Below the pieces are notes generated by a model. The model saw only the letters and a list, made by a program, of their open reading frames with translations. It had not been told where the DNA came from and did no database searches. Made by a program: the position numbers and the translations under genes. Below, one piece after another: positions 26,489-35,855 of a stretch of 42,459 nt of DNA. The stretch lies in the NCBI GenBank assembly GCA_002010075.1, contig MTMG01000022.1, positions 1 to 42,459 of the forward strand, given 5' to 3'. Each line of letters begins with the position of its first letter. Within the stretch, counting starts at the first letter, position 1. This DNA is from Methanomicrobia archaeon JdFR-19. GTDB lineage: Archaea > Halobacteriota > Methanosarcinia > DSM-18856 > Methermicoccaceae.

Positions 26489-27160
26489 TCACGACAGAAA
26501 TGCTGCAAGCACGCCTGTCAGAAATATTCCATCGAAAACACCTGCACCCCCTATACTCACAACACCCGGACCTGTTTTCATAATTTTCCTTAGATTTAAA
26601 ATATCTGCACCGAACAGTGTCCCAAGAACACCAGCACAGAATGCAACCAAACTCGCACTGTGTGGTGAAAGGAGGAGGGCAAACAAAGCAGAGAGTATGG
26701 GGGGTATGAAGGCAGGAATCACTATGCCGAGTCCTGGGATGGGCCTTGCAAGCGTATAACACGCAAGCGTTATCAGTAGAAATGTTATTACAAAGGGATA
26801 AAAGGGTGTTTTCGGTATTAGATACAACGCCATTCCCGTTGGTATGAGTCCCCCTCCCACGTTTATGCAGAGAACTTGCTCTCTCACAACAAGTCTCGGA
26901 TACTCGAATATGCCAAACAATCTGAACACAGGTGAGTACTCCTTCACGATTACCTTTCTTTTCATGACCGGGATGTTTATAAAACTCCCTATGAGAGATA
27001 GAACGAGCATTCCAATAGCCTGATAAGGAGATAGTCCGAGCTTTGAGAATGACTCACCCACCACACCTATGAACACCAGCACGAACAAAGGTAATAACAA
27101 TATTACGAGTATTAGCAGGAGCAAGACTGATAGCGGGCTATATATGAATAGTCTGTTCAT
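26489..27160 (-). CDS. DUF1614 membrane protein
   Basis: About 223 residues with six or more hydrophobic segments. GGGLIPTGMALYLIPKTP, PGLGIVIPAFIPP and the C-terminal GGAGVFDGIFLTGVLA are characteristic of DUF1614 membrane proteins; function unknown. I chose the ATG at 27160 (MNRLFIYSPLS) because a TATA-like element sits 18-27 bp upstream; the frame also allows 27199, which would overlap the proS promoter. It ends 9 bp before the HdrA start, so the two may be cotranscribed. Confidence 0.8.
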   Translation of the reverse strand: MNRLFIYSPLSVLLLLILVILLLPLFVLVFIGVVGESFSKLGLSPYQAIGMLVLSLIGSFINIPVMKRKVIVKEYSPVFRLFGIFEYPRLVVREQVLCINVGGGLIPTGMALYLIPKTPFYPFVITFLLITLACYTLARPIPGLGIVIPAFIPPILSALFALLLSPHSASLVAFCAGVLGTLFGADILNLRKIMKTGPGVVSIGGAGVFDGIFLTGVLAAFLS

Positions 27161-27177
27161 GGATAACATATTAGGAA

Positions 27178-27187
27178 CGTATTTATT
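27178..27187. promoter_or_regulatory. TATA-like element between the DUF1614 gene and proS
   Basis: Near-symmetric CGTATTTATT / AATAAATACG. It is 24-33 bp before the proS ATG at 27211 and 18-27 bp before the DUF1614 ATG at 27160 on the other strand. Confidence 0.35.
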
Positions 27188-27210
27188 GAATGTTTTCATT
27201 AGGGCGGTTT

Positions 27211-28716
27211 ATGAACATGGGAAGGGAAGGTCATTTAGAAGATTTACATAACCCAGAATCAAATGTTCAACAAAATAAAAAGAAAGAACAGCAAAAGGAG
27301 GAGCTTCCACCAAAAAGTGAGTTCTCTGAATGGTACAACGAGATAATAAGAACCGCACAAATAATGGATGTTAGATACCCTGTTAAAGGATTATACGTGT
27401 GGTATCCATTTGGCTTCTCTCTTAGGAATCATGTTTTTTCCATCCTCAAGGAACTTCTGAACAAAGACCATCAAGAAACTCTCTTCCCACTTCTGATACC
27501 AGAGCATGAGTTCATGAAAGAGGCTGAACACATCAAAGGATTTGAGGATGAGGTGTACTGGGTAACACACGGGGGTAGAGATGCGCTGGATGTCAAACTC
27601 GCATTGAGGCCAACAAGTGAGACCGCGATATATCCCATGTTCAAACTGTGGATAAGGTCTCATGCAGATCTTCCCATCAGAATATACCAACTCGTAAATA
27701 CATTCAGATATGAAACAAAGCACACACGACCTCTCATAAGGCTGAGAGAGATAACCTCGTTCAAAGAGGCACACACAGCCCATGAGAGTTGGGAGGATGC
27801 AGAGAGACAGGTTGAGAATGCAATACAGATATACAAAAAATTTTACAGAAGATTGTGTATCCCTGTGATTGTTTCAAAAAGACCTTCTTGGGATAAGTTT
27901 CCGGGGGCAGAATATACTGTCGCCCTCGATGTTCTCATGCCTGATGGAAAAACTCTGCAAGTTGGGACTGTTCACAACCTCGGAACCAACTTTGCAAAAA
28001 CATTTGACATCACATACGAGGATAAAAATGGCGAACAACAGTATGTGAACCAGACTTGCTATGGGATATCCGAGAGATGCATTGCAGCTCTCATATCCAT
28101 ACACGGAGATGATGGAGGGCTTGTCCTCCCCCCTGAAGTTGCACCTGTCCAAGTTGTGGTGGTTCCCATACTCTTCAAACACTCAGAGGATGTTATGGAT
28201 ACTGCCCGAAAACTCAGTGAAAGACTCTCAAAAGAATTCAGGATTGTGCTCGATGACTCTGAGAAGAGACCTGGAGCAAAGTTCTATGAATGGGAACTGA
28301 GAGGAGTTCCAGTCAGACTGGAGCTTGGCCCGAGAGACTTGGAGAAGGGAGAGATTGTGATTGCACCCAGAGTATGGAAAGGGGAGAGGAGGAGGTCTGT
28401 GGATATCAACGCTGTGGAGGAGGAGATAAAAAAGGAATTTGAGAACATAGAAAAAATACTATATGAAAAAGCTCTTTCTTCCCTGAAAAGTGGACTGAAA
28501 CTGTGTTCGACGATTGAGGGGGCAAAGGAGTGGGTGATGAAGGGTATTGCCATTGTTGGATGGTGTGGGGAGGAGGAGTGCGGGCATGTGATAGAGGAAA
28601 AGTGTTCGTGTGATGTGCTTGGAGAACCAATTGGTGATGAGGAGTATGAAATCACAGAGTGCGTTGTTTGTGGAAGAGAGACAGGTCGGTGTGTGTTTCT
28701 GGGAAGACCATACTAA
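27211..28716 (+). CDS. proS: Prolyl-tRNA synthetase (archaeal/eukaryotic type)
   Basis: Class II synthetase of about 501 residues with motif 1/2 regions ([32 protein letters not shown]), motif 3 ([10 protein letters not shown]) and the C-terminal zinc-binding end with CGEEECG and CVVCGRE typical of the archaeal form, ending in Tyr. The family core begins at EFSEWYNEI; the Lys/Glu-rich residues before it are a lineage extension. I chose the ATG at 27211 by TATA spacing; 27190 and 27217 are alternatives. Confidence 0.95.
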   Translation: MNMGREGHLEDLHNPESNVQQNKKKEQQKEELPPKSEFSEWYNEIIRTAQIMDVRYPVKGLYVWYPFGFSLRNHVFSILKELLNKDHQETLFPLLIPEHEFMKEAEHIKGFEDEVYWVTHGGRDALDVKLALRPTSETAIYPMFKLWIRSHADLPIRIYQLVNTFRYETKHTRPLIRLREITSFKEAHTAHESWEDAERQVENAIQIYKKFYRRLCIPVIVSKRPSWDKFPGAEYTVALDVLMPDGKTLQVGTVHNLGTNFAKTFDITYEDKNGEQQYVNQTCYGISERCIAALISIHGDDGGLVLPPEVAPVQVVVVPILFKHSEDVMDTARKLSERLSKEFRIVLDDSEKRPGAKFYEWELRGVPVRLELGPRDLEKGEIVIAPRVWKGERRRSVDINAVEEEIKKEFENIEKILYEKALSSLKSGLKLCSTIEGAKEWVMKGIAIVGWCGEEECGHVIEEKCSCDVLGEPIGDEEYEITECVVCGRETGRCVFLGRPY

Positions 28717-28763
28717 CATTGAGAAAAGTTTTTACATTCGCAGACCAAGAATCAGAGTTTAGC

Positions 28764-30032
28764 ATGATGGAAATTCTGGCAGATGCAATGGTGGATACTG
28801 TGGAATTGTTGCTCACAGTACACGCATACAACACTCACTCCCTTTCCGAGCATGAGCTACCTCCCCCTATAAGGAGACATTTCTGGAACAAGAAATTGAA
28901 GGGTATTCCAAAGCCGTTGAGGGTGAGGATGGAGGATGTATGTGCGATATATGGACACTCTTCGGAGGACGTCAAGAGAGCTGTGAAATCTCTTCCATTT
29001 GTCGATGTTGCAGACTTTGGATCTCTGAGTTTGACGGTTTTGGATGTTGGACTTGAATGGTACAAGGGGAAGGTTGATGAAGAGAGGATTGTAAAAAATC
29101 CTGCCGTGGCTTACTGTATATCGCCTGAAAAATATGAAAGAGCTCTCAAAGAAGTTCTGCCACTGCATGCAGAAAGACTGTGGATTGATTCCATGATTGA
29201 AGAGCTTAGAAGAGAGTTAGATGAAGAGGCAGAGGAGATGCTGAAGCTCTGCACGATAGTTGCTCCAGATGAGGTGATGCTTAGTTTGGGTGACATCGTC
29301 CTCACGGACGAGCAAAAAGAAAATATCTCGAAGATTGTGGTTGCCCTTGAACATAGGGATTATCTCAGTGAAGTTGGTCTGTACGATGTTGGAAAGGTGT
29401 TGTTTGTTGGTCCTCCCGGTACTGGAAAGACCTCAACAGCAAGAGCCCTTTCAAAACACCTGAAGCTACCACTGCTCGAGGTAAAACTCTCAATGGTAAC
29501 GAACCAGTATCTTGGGGAGACTTCGAAGAACATAGACAGGGTCTTTGAGCTTGCAAAAAGGCTCTCGCCGTGCATACTCTTCATAGATGAGTTTGATTTC
29601 GTTGCAAAGACGAGAACTTCTGATGAGCATGCTGCGATAAAGAGAGCTGTGAATACGTTGCTGAAAGCAATAGACGAGATATCTCTCGTAAGACACGGAG
29701 TTCTTTTGATTTCAGCAACCAACCACCCACAGCTTCTGGATGTTGCAGCATGGAGGAGATTCGACGATGTTGTGTGGTTCCCTCTTCCCAATGAGGAGAT
29801 GAGGAAAGAGATATGGAAGGTGGTATGTAAAAAAATAGATAGAAACCTTGATTTTGATGAACTGGCATCCCTTACAGAGGGATTCTCTGGCTCAGACATC
29901 AGAACCACAGTGAAGGAGGCAGTACTTTCTGCGTTAATGGAAGGGAGGAAGGGACTGACACAAGAGGACTTGGTTGAAGCTGTGAAGGAGTTCAAGAAGA
30001 GACTGAAAATGAAGAAGGAAGAAGGATTATGA
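28764..30032 (+). CDS. AAA+ ATPase with N-terminal helical domain
   Basis: About 422 residues. The N-terminal 200 residues are Glu/Lys-rich and probably helical, without a domain I recognise. The AAA module has Walker A GPPGTGKTS near 215, Walker B LFIDEFD, sensor-1 SATNHPQ and an arginine-rich AAWRRFDD in place of the usual second-region RPGRFD. The GFSGSDI sensor-2 helix is present. It resembles archaeal single-module, CDC48-like ATPases of unknown target. ATGs at 28764 and 28767 are both possible; the open frame upstream overlaps proS. The stop overlaps the SpoIIM start (ATGA). Confidence 0.85.
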   Translation: MMEILADAMVDTVELLLTVHAYNTHSLSEHELPPPIRRHFWNKKLKGIPKPLRVRMEDVCAIYGHSSEDVKRAVKSLPFVDVADFGSLSLTVLDVGLEWYKGKVDEERIVKNPAVAYCISPEKYERALKEVLPLHAERLWIDSMIEELRRELDEEAEEMLKLCTIVAPDEVMLSLGDIVLTDEQKENISKIVVALEHRDYLSEVGLYDVGKVLFVGPPGTGKTSTARALSKHLKLPLLEVKLSMVTNQYLGETSKNIDRVFELAKRLSPCILFIDEFDFVAKTRTSDEHAAIKRAVNTLLKAIDEISLVRHGVLLISATNHPQLLDVAAWRRFDDVVWFPLPNEEMRKEIWKVVCKKIDRNLDFDELASLTEGFSGSDIRTTVKEAVLSALMEGRKGLTQEDLVEAVKEFKKRLKMKKEEGL

Positions 30033-30631
30033 ACAAACACATCAGATATCTTTGGGAAATAAGACTGTACATATTGATAAACACAATTGTGTTCTTATCA
30101 TCCGTCCTGATAGGGTATTACCATGCAGGTTATAATCCATCGGTTGAAAGGATGGTGGTTGAGAGTTTTCAAGATAGAGTTGAGAGCATACTTGGGATTG
30201 TCCCAACAGATTCTGTGCTTTATCCGCTGATGATATCTGTGATGATATTCTTGAACAACTCATTTGTCTCGTTGATTTCGATGTTTTCATCCATACTTCC
30301 CCCGTTCTTCCTCTCTCCTCCGTTCTTGCTTTCTATCAATGGATACGTTGTTGGTGTTGTGATACACTCCACCCCCTCCCCATTCTTTGCCCTCATCACA
30401 ATACTCCCACATGGTGTTCTCGAGGTACCAATGGTGATATTTGCTGTTTCAATGGGGACGAAGATAGGAGTTGAGGTTGTGAAGTTCATATTCAGAAGGA
30501 AGAGCGAGGTCAGAAAGAACATATACCTGTCAATGAGGACGTTTGTGTTCTTACTCCTTCCGCTACTGTTGATAGCTGCCTTCATAGAGGTTTTTGTGAG
30601 TAGTACTCTTGCCTACACCTTAGGAGTTTGA
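30029..30631 (+). CDS. SpoIIM/DUF95 family membrane protein
   Basis: 200 residues with about five hydrophobic segments and the family hallmarks NN(S/A)F in MIFLNNSFVSL, a Gly-Val rich loop after SINGYVVG and LPHGVLEVPMVIFA. This matches stage II sporulation protein M-like (DUF95) proteins, widespread in archaea and unrelated to sporulation there. It is translationally coupled (4-bp overlap) to the AAA+ ATPase, so the two products probably act together at the membrane. Confidence 0.88.
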   Translation: MNKHIRYLWEIRLYILINTIVFLSSVLIGYYHAGYNPSVERMVVESFQDRVESILGIVPTDSVLYPLMISVMIFLNNSFVSLISMFSSILPPFFLSPPFLLSINGYVVGVVIHSTPSPFFALITILPHGVLEVPMVIFAVSMGTKIGVEVVKFIFRRKSEVRKNIYLSMRTFVFLLLPLLLIAAFIEVFVSSTLAYTLGV

Positions 30632-30637
30632 GTAACA

Positions 30638-30645
30638 TTTATATC
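30638..30645 (+). promoter_or_regulatory. TATA box of the trpB2 operon
   Basis: TTTATATC between the SpoIIM stop and trpB2. It predicts a transcript start near 30665-30670, short of the ATG at 30681 and close to in-frame GTGs at 30663 and 30672. Confidence 0.5.
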
Positions 30646-30680
30646 AAAAATTGTTCAACGATGTGCAGAGTGTGAGAATC

Positions 30681-31988
30681 ATGGACAGAAAAAAGTTCTT
30701 GCTCGATGAGAATGAGATGCCAAAGAAGTGGTACAACATATTACCTGACCTTCCAAGACCTCTTGACCCGCCTCTTGACCCTCAGACAAAAGAACCAATA
30801 ACACCAGACCAGCTGTCTGCAATCTTCCCAAAAGCTCTGATTGAACAGGAGATGAGTCCGGAGAGATACATACCCATCCCAAAGGAGGTCATGGATGTTT
30901 ACAGACTGTGGAGACCCACGCCACTTTACAGGGCAGAAAGACTCGAAGAGTATTTGGACACTCCAGCCAAGATATATTACAAATACGAAGGAGTGAGTCC
31001 TCCTGGAAGTCATAAACCAAATACGGCAGTTGCACAGGCTTACTACAATATGAAAGAAGGGATAGAGCGACTTACGACTGAAACAGGTGCCGGACAGTGG
31101 GGAAGTGCTCTTGCATTTGCATGCAACCGCTTTGAAATGGAGTGCATGATATACATGGTAAAGGTCAGCTATGAGCAGAAACCATACAGGAAAACAATGA
31201 TGATGTTATGGGGTGCAGAGGTTATACCATCCCCAAGTACGAGGACGAATTCTGGGAGAGCTATTCTTGAGAAAGACCCCAATAATCCGGGCAGTCTTGG
31301 AATTGCAATCAGTGAGGCAGTTGAGGATGCAGCAACCCATGACAACACAAACTATTCATTGGGAAGTGTTCTTAACCACGTTCTCCTTCACCAGACAATT
31401 GTGGGAGAAGAGGCAAAGCTTCAGCTCGAGATAGCTGGAGATTATCCTGATTATGTGATAGGGTGTTGTGGTGGTGGAAGCAATTATGCTGGGCTTGCTC
31501 TGCCATTTGTGAGAGACCATCTTGAAGGAAAGGAAATAGAGTTCTATGCGGTTGAGCCGACAGCATGCCCAACACTCACGAAAGGAGAATACACATATGA
31601 CTTCGGAGATACAGCTGGACTGACTCCTCTGCTCAAGATGTACACACTCGGTCATGATTTTATCCCACCATCGATACATGCGGGCGGTCTGAGATACCAT
31701 GGAGATGCACCGATAATCAGTGCTCTCAAACATGATGGGATCATGAAGGCTCTTGCATACCGCCAACTCGAATGTTTCGATGCTGGTGCCTTGTTCACCC
31801 GTGTCGAGGGAATTGTGCCAGCCCCCGAAACATCGCATGCTATTAAGGCAGTCATCGATATAGCTCTTGACTGCAAGAAGAAAGGTGAGGAGAAAGTGAT
31901 ACTCTTCAACTTCAGCGGACATGGTCTACTTGATCTTGGCTCATACGAACTTTACCTTGAAGGGAAGTTGAAGGACGTAGACGAATGA
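30681..31988 (+). CDS. trpB: TrpB2-type tryptophan synthase beta chain
   Basis: A PLP enzyme joining indole (or a related acceptor) with serine. The 435-residue protein belongs to the long TrpB2 class, with [13 protein letters not shown] at the N-terminus, PLP Lys112 in [10 protein letters not shown], the glycine loop [11 protein letters not shown] and the C-terminal [11 protein letters not shown]. No trpA or other trp gene is nearby, which is usual for TrpB2; it may salvage indole or act on another substrate. I chose the ATG at 30681 by family N-terminus; the frame is open to a TTG at 30651. It heads a tightly coupled three-gene operon. Confidence 0.93.
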   Translation: MDRKKFLLDENEMPKKWYNILPDLPRPLDPPLDPQTKEPITPDQLSAIFPKALIEQEMSPERYIPIPKEVMDVYRLWRPTPLYRAERLEEYLDTPAKIYYKYEGVSPPGSHKPNTAVAQAYYNMKEGIERLTTETGAGQWGSALAFACNRFEMECMIYMVKVSYEQKPYRKTMMMLWGAEVIPSPSTRTNSGRAILEKDPNNPGSLGIAISEAVEDAATHDNTNYSLGSVLNHVLLHQTIVGEEAKLQLEIAGDYPDYVIGCCGGGSNYAGLALPFVRDHLEGKEIEFYAVEPTACPTLTKGEYTYDFGDTAGLTPLLKMYTLGHDFIPPSIHAGGLRYHGDAPIISALKHDGIMKALAYRQLECFDAGALFTRVEGIVPAPETSHAIKAVIDIALDCKKKGEEKVILFNFSGHGLLDLGSYELYLEGKLKDVDE

Positions 31989-32782
31989 AGGTTGAGCCAA
32001 TCGTAGATGAGAGGGCACTTGTTGTTGAAAATACTGAAAAAACGCTTGTAATAGCTGACATCCATATAGGGATAGAATGTGAACTGATGGAGTTGGGGAT
32101 AAGAATACCATCCCAACTCCCTTCTATTCTGGAGAGGGTAAAGAAGATATTGAAAGAGAGAGAAGTGGATAGGATAGTGATAGTCGGGGATGTGAAACAT
32201 TCGATAACACATTCACCGTATCATGAGAGAAAGGATGTCGAACATTTTTTGAGGAAGCTCGTGGATTATGCACCAGTTGACATAGCACTTGGAAACCACG
32301 ATGGCGGGCTTGCAAACATGATTCCAGAAGACATCAGAGACTCTGTATCCATCCATCCTTCTTCAGGATTCGTTCATGACTCTGTTGGATACTTCCATGG
32401 ACATGCATGGATGGATAAATCGTTGCTGGAGAGTGAGCTTCTTATTTGCGGACATAACCACCCACACGTAAGCTTTGTTGATTCCCTCGGATGCACGATT
32501 ACGCTGCCCTGTTGGATAAGGATGTTTGTTGATGTGAAAGGCTTGCAAGAGTGTCCTGATCTCTGTTCTGAAATACCCCTCATAATCGCTCCAGCATTCT
32601 GCACGCTCTCGAAAGGTATATCGTTCAATGACCCAGAAACAAAGCCTCTCGGTCCTATATTTTCTGTGGTCAATTTAGATGATGCGAAGTGTTATCTTCT
32701 GGATGGCACATATCTTGGTACAATAAAGGAGCTGAAAAAGTTCTCAAAACCTGAAAATTTGATGAGCTGGGAAGAGCAATGA
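31985..32782 (+). CDS. Calcineurin-like metallophosphoesterase
   Basis: 265 residues with the metal-binding set ADIHIG, GDVKH, GNHDGG and GHNHPH in order. It matches the archaeal phosphoesterase group also found next to bacterial/archaeal ligase-associated helicases (COG1407), though no such helicase is adjacent. It overlaps trpB2 and the DUF166 gene by ATGA on both sides, so all three are cotranscribed. Substrate unknown. Confidence 0.88.
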   Translation: MKVEPIVDERALVVENTEKTLVIADIHIGIECELMELGIRIPSQLPSILERVKKILKEREVDRIVIVGDVKHSITHSPYHERKDVEHFLRKLVDYAPVDIALGNHDGGLANMIPEDIRDSVSIHPSSGFVHDSVGYFHGHAWMDKSLLESELLICGHNHPHVSFVDSLGCTITLPCWIRMFVDVKGLQECPDLCSEIPLIIAPAFCTLSKGISFNDPETKPLGPIFSVVNLDDAKCYLLDGTYLGTIKELKKFSKPENLMSWEEQ

Positions 32783-33411
32783 TTGTTGTATCGAGAGGAA
32801 AATGGGGAGAGAGAACGTATGACACACTGAAGATACTGGGGTTTGACGTGGAGCTTGTGAAGGTTGATGAAAGTCTGCCACCCATTATAGACAACCCATC
32901 CGAGTATCTGCCAGAGTTCAGCGGAGACATCATCTTTTCGTATGCACTCCATCCAGACATCAATCTTGAAGTTGTGAAAAGAGGGGAAGAGGTTGTTATA
33001 GTTGCAGGTGGCTCAAAATATCTGCCTCCTAAAGCTTACGAGATTGGAAAAGAAAAAGGGGTGAAGGTGATAAATCACAGAATATGCTGTATGCTGTGTG
33101 AAAAAGATGTCTCTCCATCATCAGAGACTCTCAAAAAATTGGTAGAAATGGTAGGAAGTCCAAAACTCGAAATCAAGGTTAAGGATGGTATTGTGAAAGA
33201 AGTAAAGGTGATAAGGGGGGCACCATGTGGCTCAACATGGTACATGGCTGAGAATCTCAAGGGAGCGCCTGTGGAAGAGGCACCTTACAGGGGTGCCCTA
33301 CTTGTCTCATACTATCCGTGCAGAGCTCCACGTGGTAAGAGGGATGGAATACACGCATCTGCAGAACTTCACAAGAATGCCATAGAGCGAGGTCTAAAAA
33401 TACTCAAATGA
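32779..33411 (+). CDS. DUF166 family protein
   Basis: 210 residues. I recognise the DUF166 family (COG1810, methanogen-enriched) from SRGKWGERTYDTL at the start, the Cys pair in ICCMLCE, RGAPCGSTW and SYYPCRAPRGK. The six conserved-looking Cys suggest a metal or Fe-S site. The function is unknown. It is coupled to the phosphoesterase by a 4-bp overlap and its last 8 bp overlap the convergent ATPase gene. Confidence 0.82.
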   Translation: MIVVSRGKWGERTYDTLKILGFDVELVKVDESLPPIIDNPSEYLPEFSGDIIFSYALHPDINLEVVKRGEEVVIVAGGSKYLPPKAYEIGKEKGVKVINHRICCMLCEKDVSPSSETLKKLVEMVGSPKLEIKVKDGIVKEVKVIRGAPCGSTWYMAENLKGAPVEEAPYRGALLVSYYPCRAPRGKRDGIHASAELHKNAIERGLKILK

Positions 33412-34471
33412 AAAGCTCCTTCGGAGGCTCTGAACCGGTTTTCTTTATTCTTGAAAGAGCAAGCTCGAAATCTTTCAGACTGACTTCTGTCCTATCCTCA
33501 AGCAGAGCGTTGTGAAGTGCTGTTTTCAGAACCTTCTCAACTATGTCCCTTCCAGACAATCCTTCGCATTTCTCAACAACCATATCAAGTTCAACATCCT
33601 TTCCAATAGGTATCGGGAATGTTTTGATGTTCTTCTCAAGTATCATCTTCCTCTCAGCCTTGTTCGGTAGTGTGAACTCTATTTCCTCCTCGAATCTCGA
33701 CCTGACCGATGGATCTATTATCTCGATTCTGTTGGTTGCTGCAATCGTGCATACACCCTTCCTCTCAAACAAACCATCCATCTCAGTGAGCAAAGCATTC
33801 ACTGTCTCGGACACATCACCCCTTATATCCTGATATCTTCTGTCGAGGGCAATCGCATCAAGCTCATCTATAAACACAATCGAGGGGGCAAGCTCTTCTG
33901 CCCTCTCATAAAGGTTGTGAATCATACGTGCTGAATCACCAACATACTCTCCTATGAGTTGAGTTGCTTTCATTGGGATGAGGGGGACCTCTGCCTCGCT
34001 TGCGAGAGCCTTTGCCATCATGGTCTTGCCTGTTCCAGAAGGTCCATAGAACAACACGTTTCTTGGCATCCATATAGAGTGGTCGATTCCTCCCTTCAGA
34101 AGTCTCTGAATGAGTTTGCACTTCCTCTTCGCCCCTTCCTGCCCCACAACATCACTAAATCTGACCTTTGGTTTGAACTCTGGAAGTGGCTCATCCTTGG
34201 CATTCACCATGATTATGGTCGATTCCCCTATCAGAGAGTCTGGTGGCTCTACATCCACCACCTTAAATGCAAAATCTGGATACATTCTCCTATCGAACAG
34301 GTAGTCTCCCTTTCTAACAGCCTCCCCAAACCACTGCTCTTTTGCATAGTGTTTGAATATGTTCAAATCAGATACTTCTGGATACTCAACATATAGACTC
34401 TTGAAAGGATAACCTACTGGGTCAAGTATCACATACTTTGCTTCCCTTCCACCCCACTCTTTATCTTTCAA
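33404..34471 (-). CDS. CDC48-like single-module AAA ATPase
   Basis: 355 residues. The N-terminal 115 residues form an unrecognised domain; the AAA module starts at VRFSDVVGQEGAK. Walker A is GPSGTGKT (about 143-150), Walker B VFIDELDAI (about 195), sensor 1 ATNR, the arginine-finger segment DPSVRSRFEEE and GLSGRDIVEKV in the lid. It resembles the M. jannaschii proteasome-regulatory-like single AAA proteins. Target not known. Not in an operon with its neighbours. Confidence 0.88.
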   Translation of the reverse strand: MKDKEWGGREAKYVILDPVGYPFKSLYVEYPEVSDLNIFKHYAKEQWFGEAVRKGDYLFDRRMYPDFAFKVVDVEPPDSLIGESTIIMVNAKDEPLPEFKPKVRFSDVVGQEGAKRKCKLIQRLLKGGIDHSIWMPRNVLFYGPSGTGKTMMAKALASEAEVPLIPMKATQLIGEYVGDSARMIHNLYERAEELAPSIVFIDELDAIALDRRYQDIRGDVSETVNALLTEMDGLFERKGVCTIAATNRIEIIDPSVRSRFEEEIEFTLPNKAERKMILEKNIKTFPIPIGKDVELDMVVEKCEGLSGRDIVEKVLKTALHNALLEDRTEVSLKDFELALSRIKKTGSEPPKELFI

Positions 34472-34503
34472 TTCACACCTCCACTCTATTTCTTAACGCA
34501 TTG

Positions 34504-34511
34504 TTTTTAAG
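34504..34511 (+). promoter_or_regulatory. TATA box of the MarC-family gene
   Basis: TTTTTAAG, 24-31 bp before the ATG at 34535. Supports that start over the upstream TTG or ATG at 34517/34523. Confidence 0.4.
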
Positions 34512-34534
34512 CATTTTTGTATATGGTCTTTGTC

Positions 34535-35128
34535 ATGAATCTTGACCTAAACGTAGATATGATATCCATATTGATACATACCTCCTCACTCCTGTTCTTC
34601 GTTTTCGACCCGTTTGCAAGCATTCCAATCTTCATCACTCTCACAAAAGACCTTGACAAAAACGAGAGAAAGAAGAGTGCTAACAGGGCGGTTATGGTCG
34701 CTGGCATTCTCTTCATACTCTTTGTCCTCTTCGGCAATGCCCTACTTTCTTTCTTCGGAATATCTCTTGCAAGTTTCAAAATCGCTGGCGGACTTGTACT
34801 TCTGTTGATGTCACTCGAGATAATTCTTGGTATCAACATGACCCGCTCCCAGAGTGAAGTGGGATGGGTGGTAATAGCAACTCCAATCCTCACGGGACCA
34901 GGAGTGATAACGACTGCCATTGTCCTCACATCTAAGTATGGGTGTGCAACCATACTGGTATCGGGTGCGATAGCTCTATTACTCACATGGATTCTGTTGC
35001 GGAAGTCAGAATTGCTGATACAATTGGTGGGAAAGACTGTAATAGACATTTTCTCCAAGGTTATAGGGCTCTTGATAGGCGCACTTGCTGTCGAGTTCGT
35101 AATGGACGGGATTGTGGAATTCTTGTAA
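34535..35128 (+). CDS. MarC-family integral membrane protein
   Basis: 197 residues with six hydrophobic segments. FVFDPFASIPIFI, FGISLASFKIAGGLVLL and ATPILTGPGVITTAI are diagnostic of the MarC/UPF0056 family; the (D)P-(F)-(A)-(S)-IP and (T)P-(I)-L-(T)-GPG motifs are its inverted repeat signature. The family has no firmly established substrate. The start is set by the TATA box spacing. Confidence 0.9.
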   Translation: MNLDLNVDMISILIHTSSLLFFVFDPFASIPIFITLTKDLDKNERKKSANRAVMVAGILFILFVLFGNALLSFFGISLASFKIAGGLVLLLMSLEIILGINMTRSQSEVGWVVIATPILTGPGVITTAIVLTSKYGCATILVSGAIALLLTWILLRKSELLIQLVGKTVIDIFSKVIGLLIGALAVEFVMDGIVEFL

Positions 35129-35135
35129 TAAAAAG

Positions 35136-35295
35136 TGGGGCTGGTGTGATTTGAACACACGACCTACGGGTCTCCCCGAATCAGCGCTCCAACGGCTCCT
35201 CATGGGCTGTCCCGTCGAACAGCCTTAGTAGACCCGTTGCTCATCATCTTCTATCCGCTGGAGCCCGTCGCCCTTCCTGGCTAGGCTACAGCCCC
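35136..35295 (-). tRNA. tRNA-Trp (anticodon CCA) with an 86-nt intron
   Basis: Exon 1 is 35258-35295 (38 nt) and exon 2 is 35136-35171 (36 nt), giving a 74-nt mature tRNA. Acceptor GGGGCTG / CAGCCCC, discriminator A, anticodon stem ACGGG / CCCGT, loop CTCCAG plus A38 and T-loop TTCAAAT fit. The intron sits after nucleotide 37, the usual archaeal place. CCA is not encoded. The gene ends 8 bp from the convergent MarC stop. Confidence 0.93.
35172..35257 (-). ncRNA. Box C/D guide RNA inside the tRNA-Trp intron
   Basis: Within the intron, in order: box C ATGATGA, guide ACGGGTCT, a D'-like CTAA, a C'-like ATGAGGA, guide CCGTTGGAGC and box D CTGA. The first guide pairs with the 3' splice region so that the fifth position before D' falls on nucleotide 39. 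The second pairs over 10 positions (one G-U) with the anticodon/5' splice region so that the fifth position before D falls on C34. Positions 34 and 39 are the known 2'-O-methylation sites directed by this intron in haloarchaea. Confidence 0.85.
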
Positions 35296-35336
35296 TTATT
35301 TAATTCATATCTGGAAAAATTTAAGAGTTATGGTTA

Positions 35337-35828
35337 TCACTCGAGAGTTGTCTGGATATCCTCGAGTAATGCCTGAAGGTCTTCCTCATGCTCGACTTCG
35401 TCAGTGAGAATTGCCAACGCCATATTGTACGTTATGGGGTCTTTTTCCTTCGTCAAGTTCATCAGATTCTCATATACATCGATAGCACACTGCTCTCCTT
35501 TTATGTTCTGTTCAAGTATCTTCTTGATGCCAAAATCCTCTGGAGCTTCGTATCCACAGTTCGTCATGGCATACCATTCCTCTGGCTTCAGGATGGGTGT
35601 GCCTCCCAACTGGAGTATTCTGTTCACAAGCATATCCGCATGTCTCAGCTCATCGTTTGCATGCTCCAAGAGTTCAGTGACGACCGCTTCCTTCATAATT
35701 CCCTTCACAACCTTTGCTCCAATCCAGTACTGGTAGTAAGCGAGCCACTCATCAGCCAGAGCCTTGTTAAGTAGTTCAATTAGTTCATCCACATTCAAAT
35801 CCACAATTTCTCTACCTTTCGTTCCCAT
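35337..35828 (-). CDS. Ferritin-like/Dps-type diiron protein
   Basis: 163 residues forming a four-helix ferritin-like domain. Glu/His ligand motifs are ADEWLAYYQYW, LLEHANDELRHAD, KGEQCAIDVYENL and DEVEHEEDL. It matches the archaeal DPS-like/bacterioferritin group and probably stores iron or removes peroxide. I chose the ATG at 35828 (MGTKGREIV), which is preceded by GGAG; an in-frame GTG at 35849 is possible. It follows the Bat-type regulator gene by 27 bp on the same strand, so the two may share a transcript. Confidence 0.87.
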   Translation of the reverse strand: MGTKGREIVDLNVDELIELLNKALADEWLAYYQYWIGAKVVKGIMKEAVVTELLEHANDELRHADMLVNRILQLGGTPILKPEEWYAMTNCGYEAPEDFGIKKILEQNIKGEQCAIDVYENLMNLTKEKDPITYNMALAILTDEVEHEEDLQALLEDIQTTLE

Positions 35829-35855
35829 AACCTCAACTCCAACTTTCACCTATAT

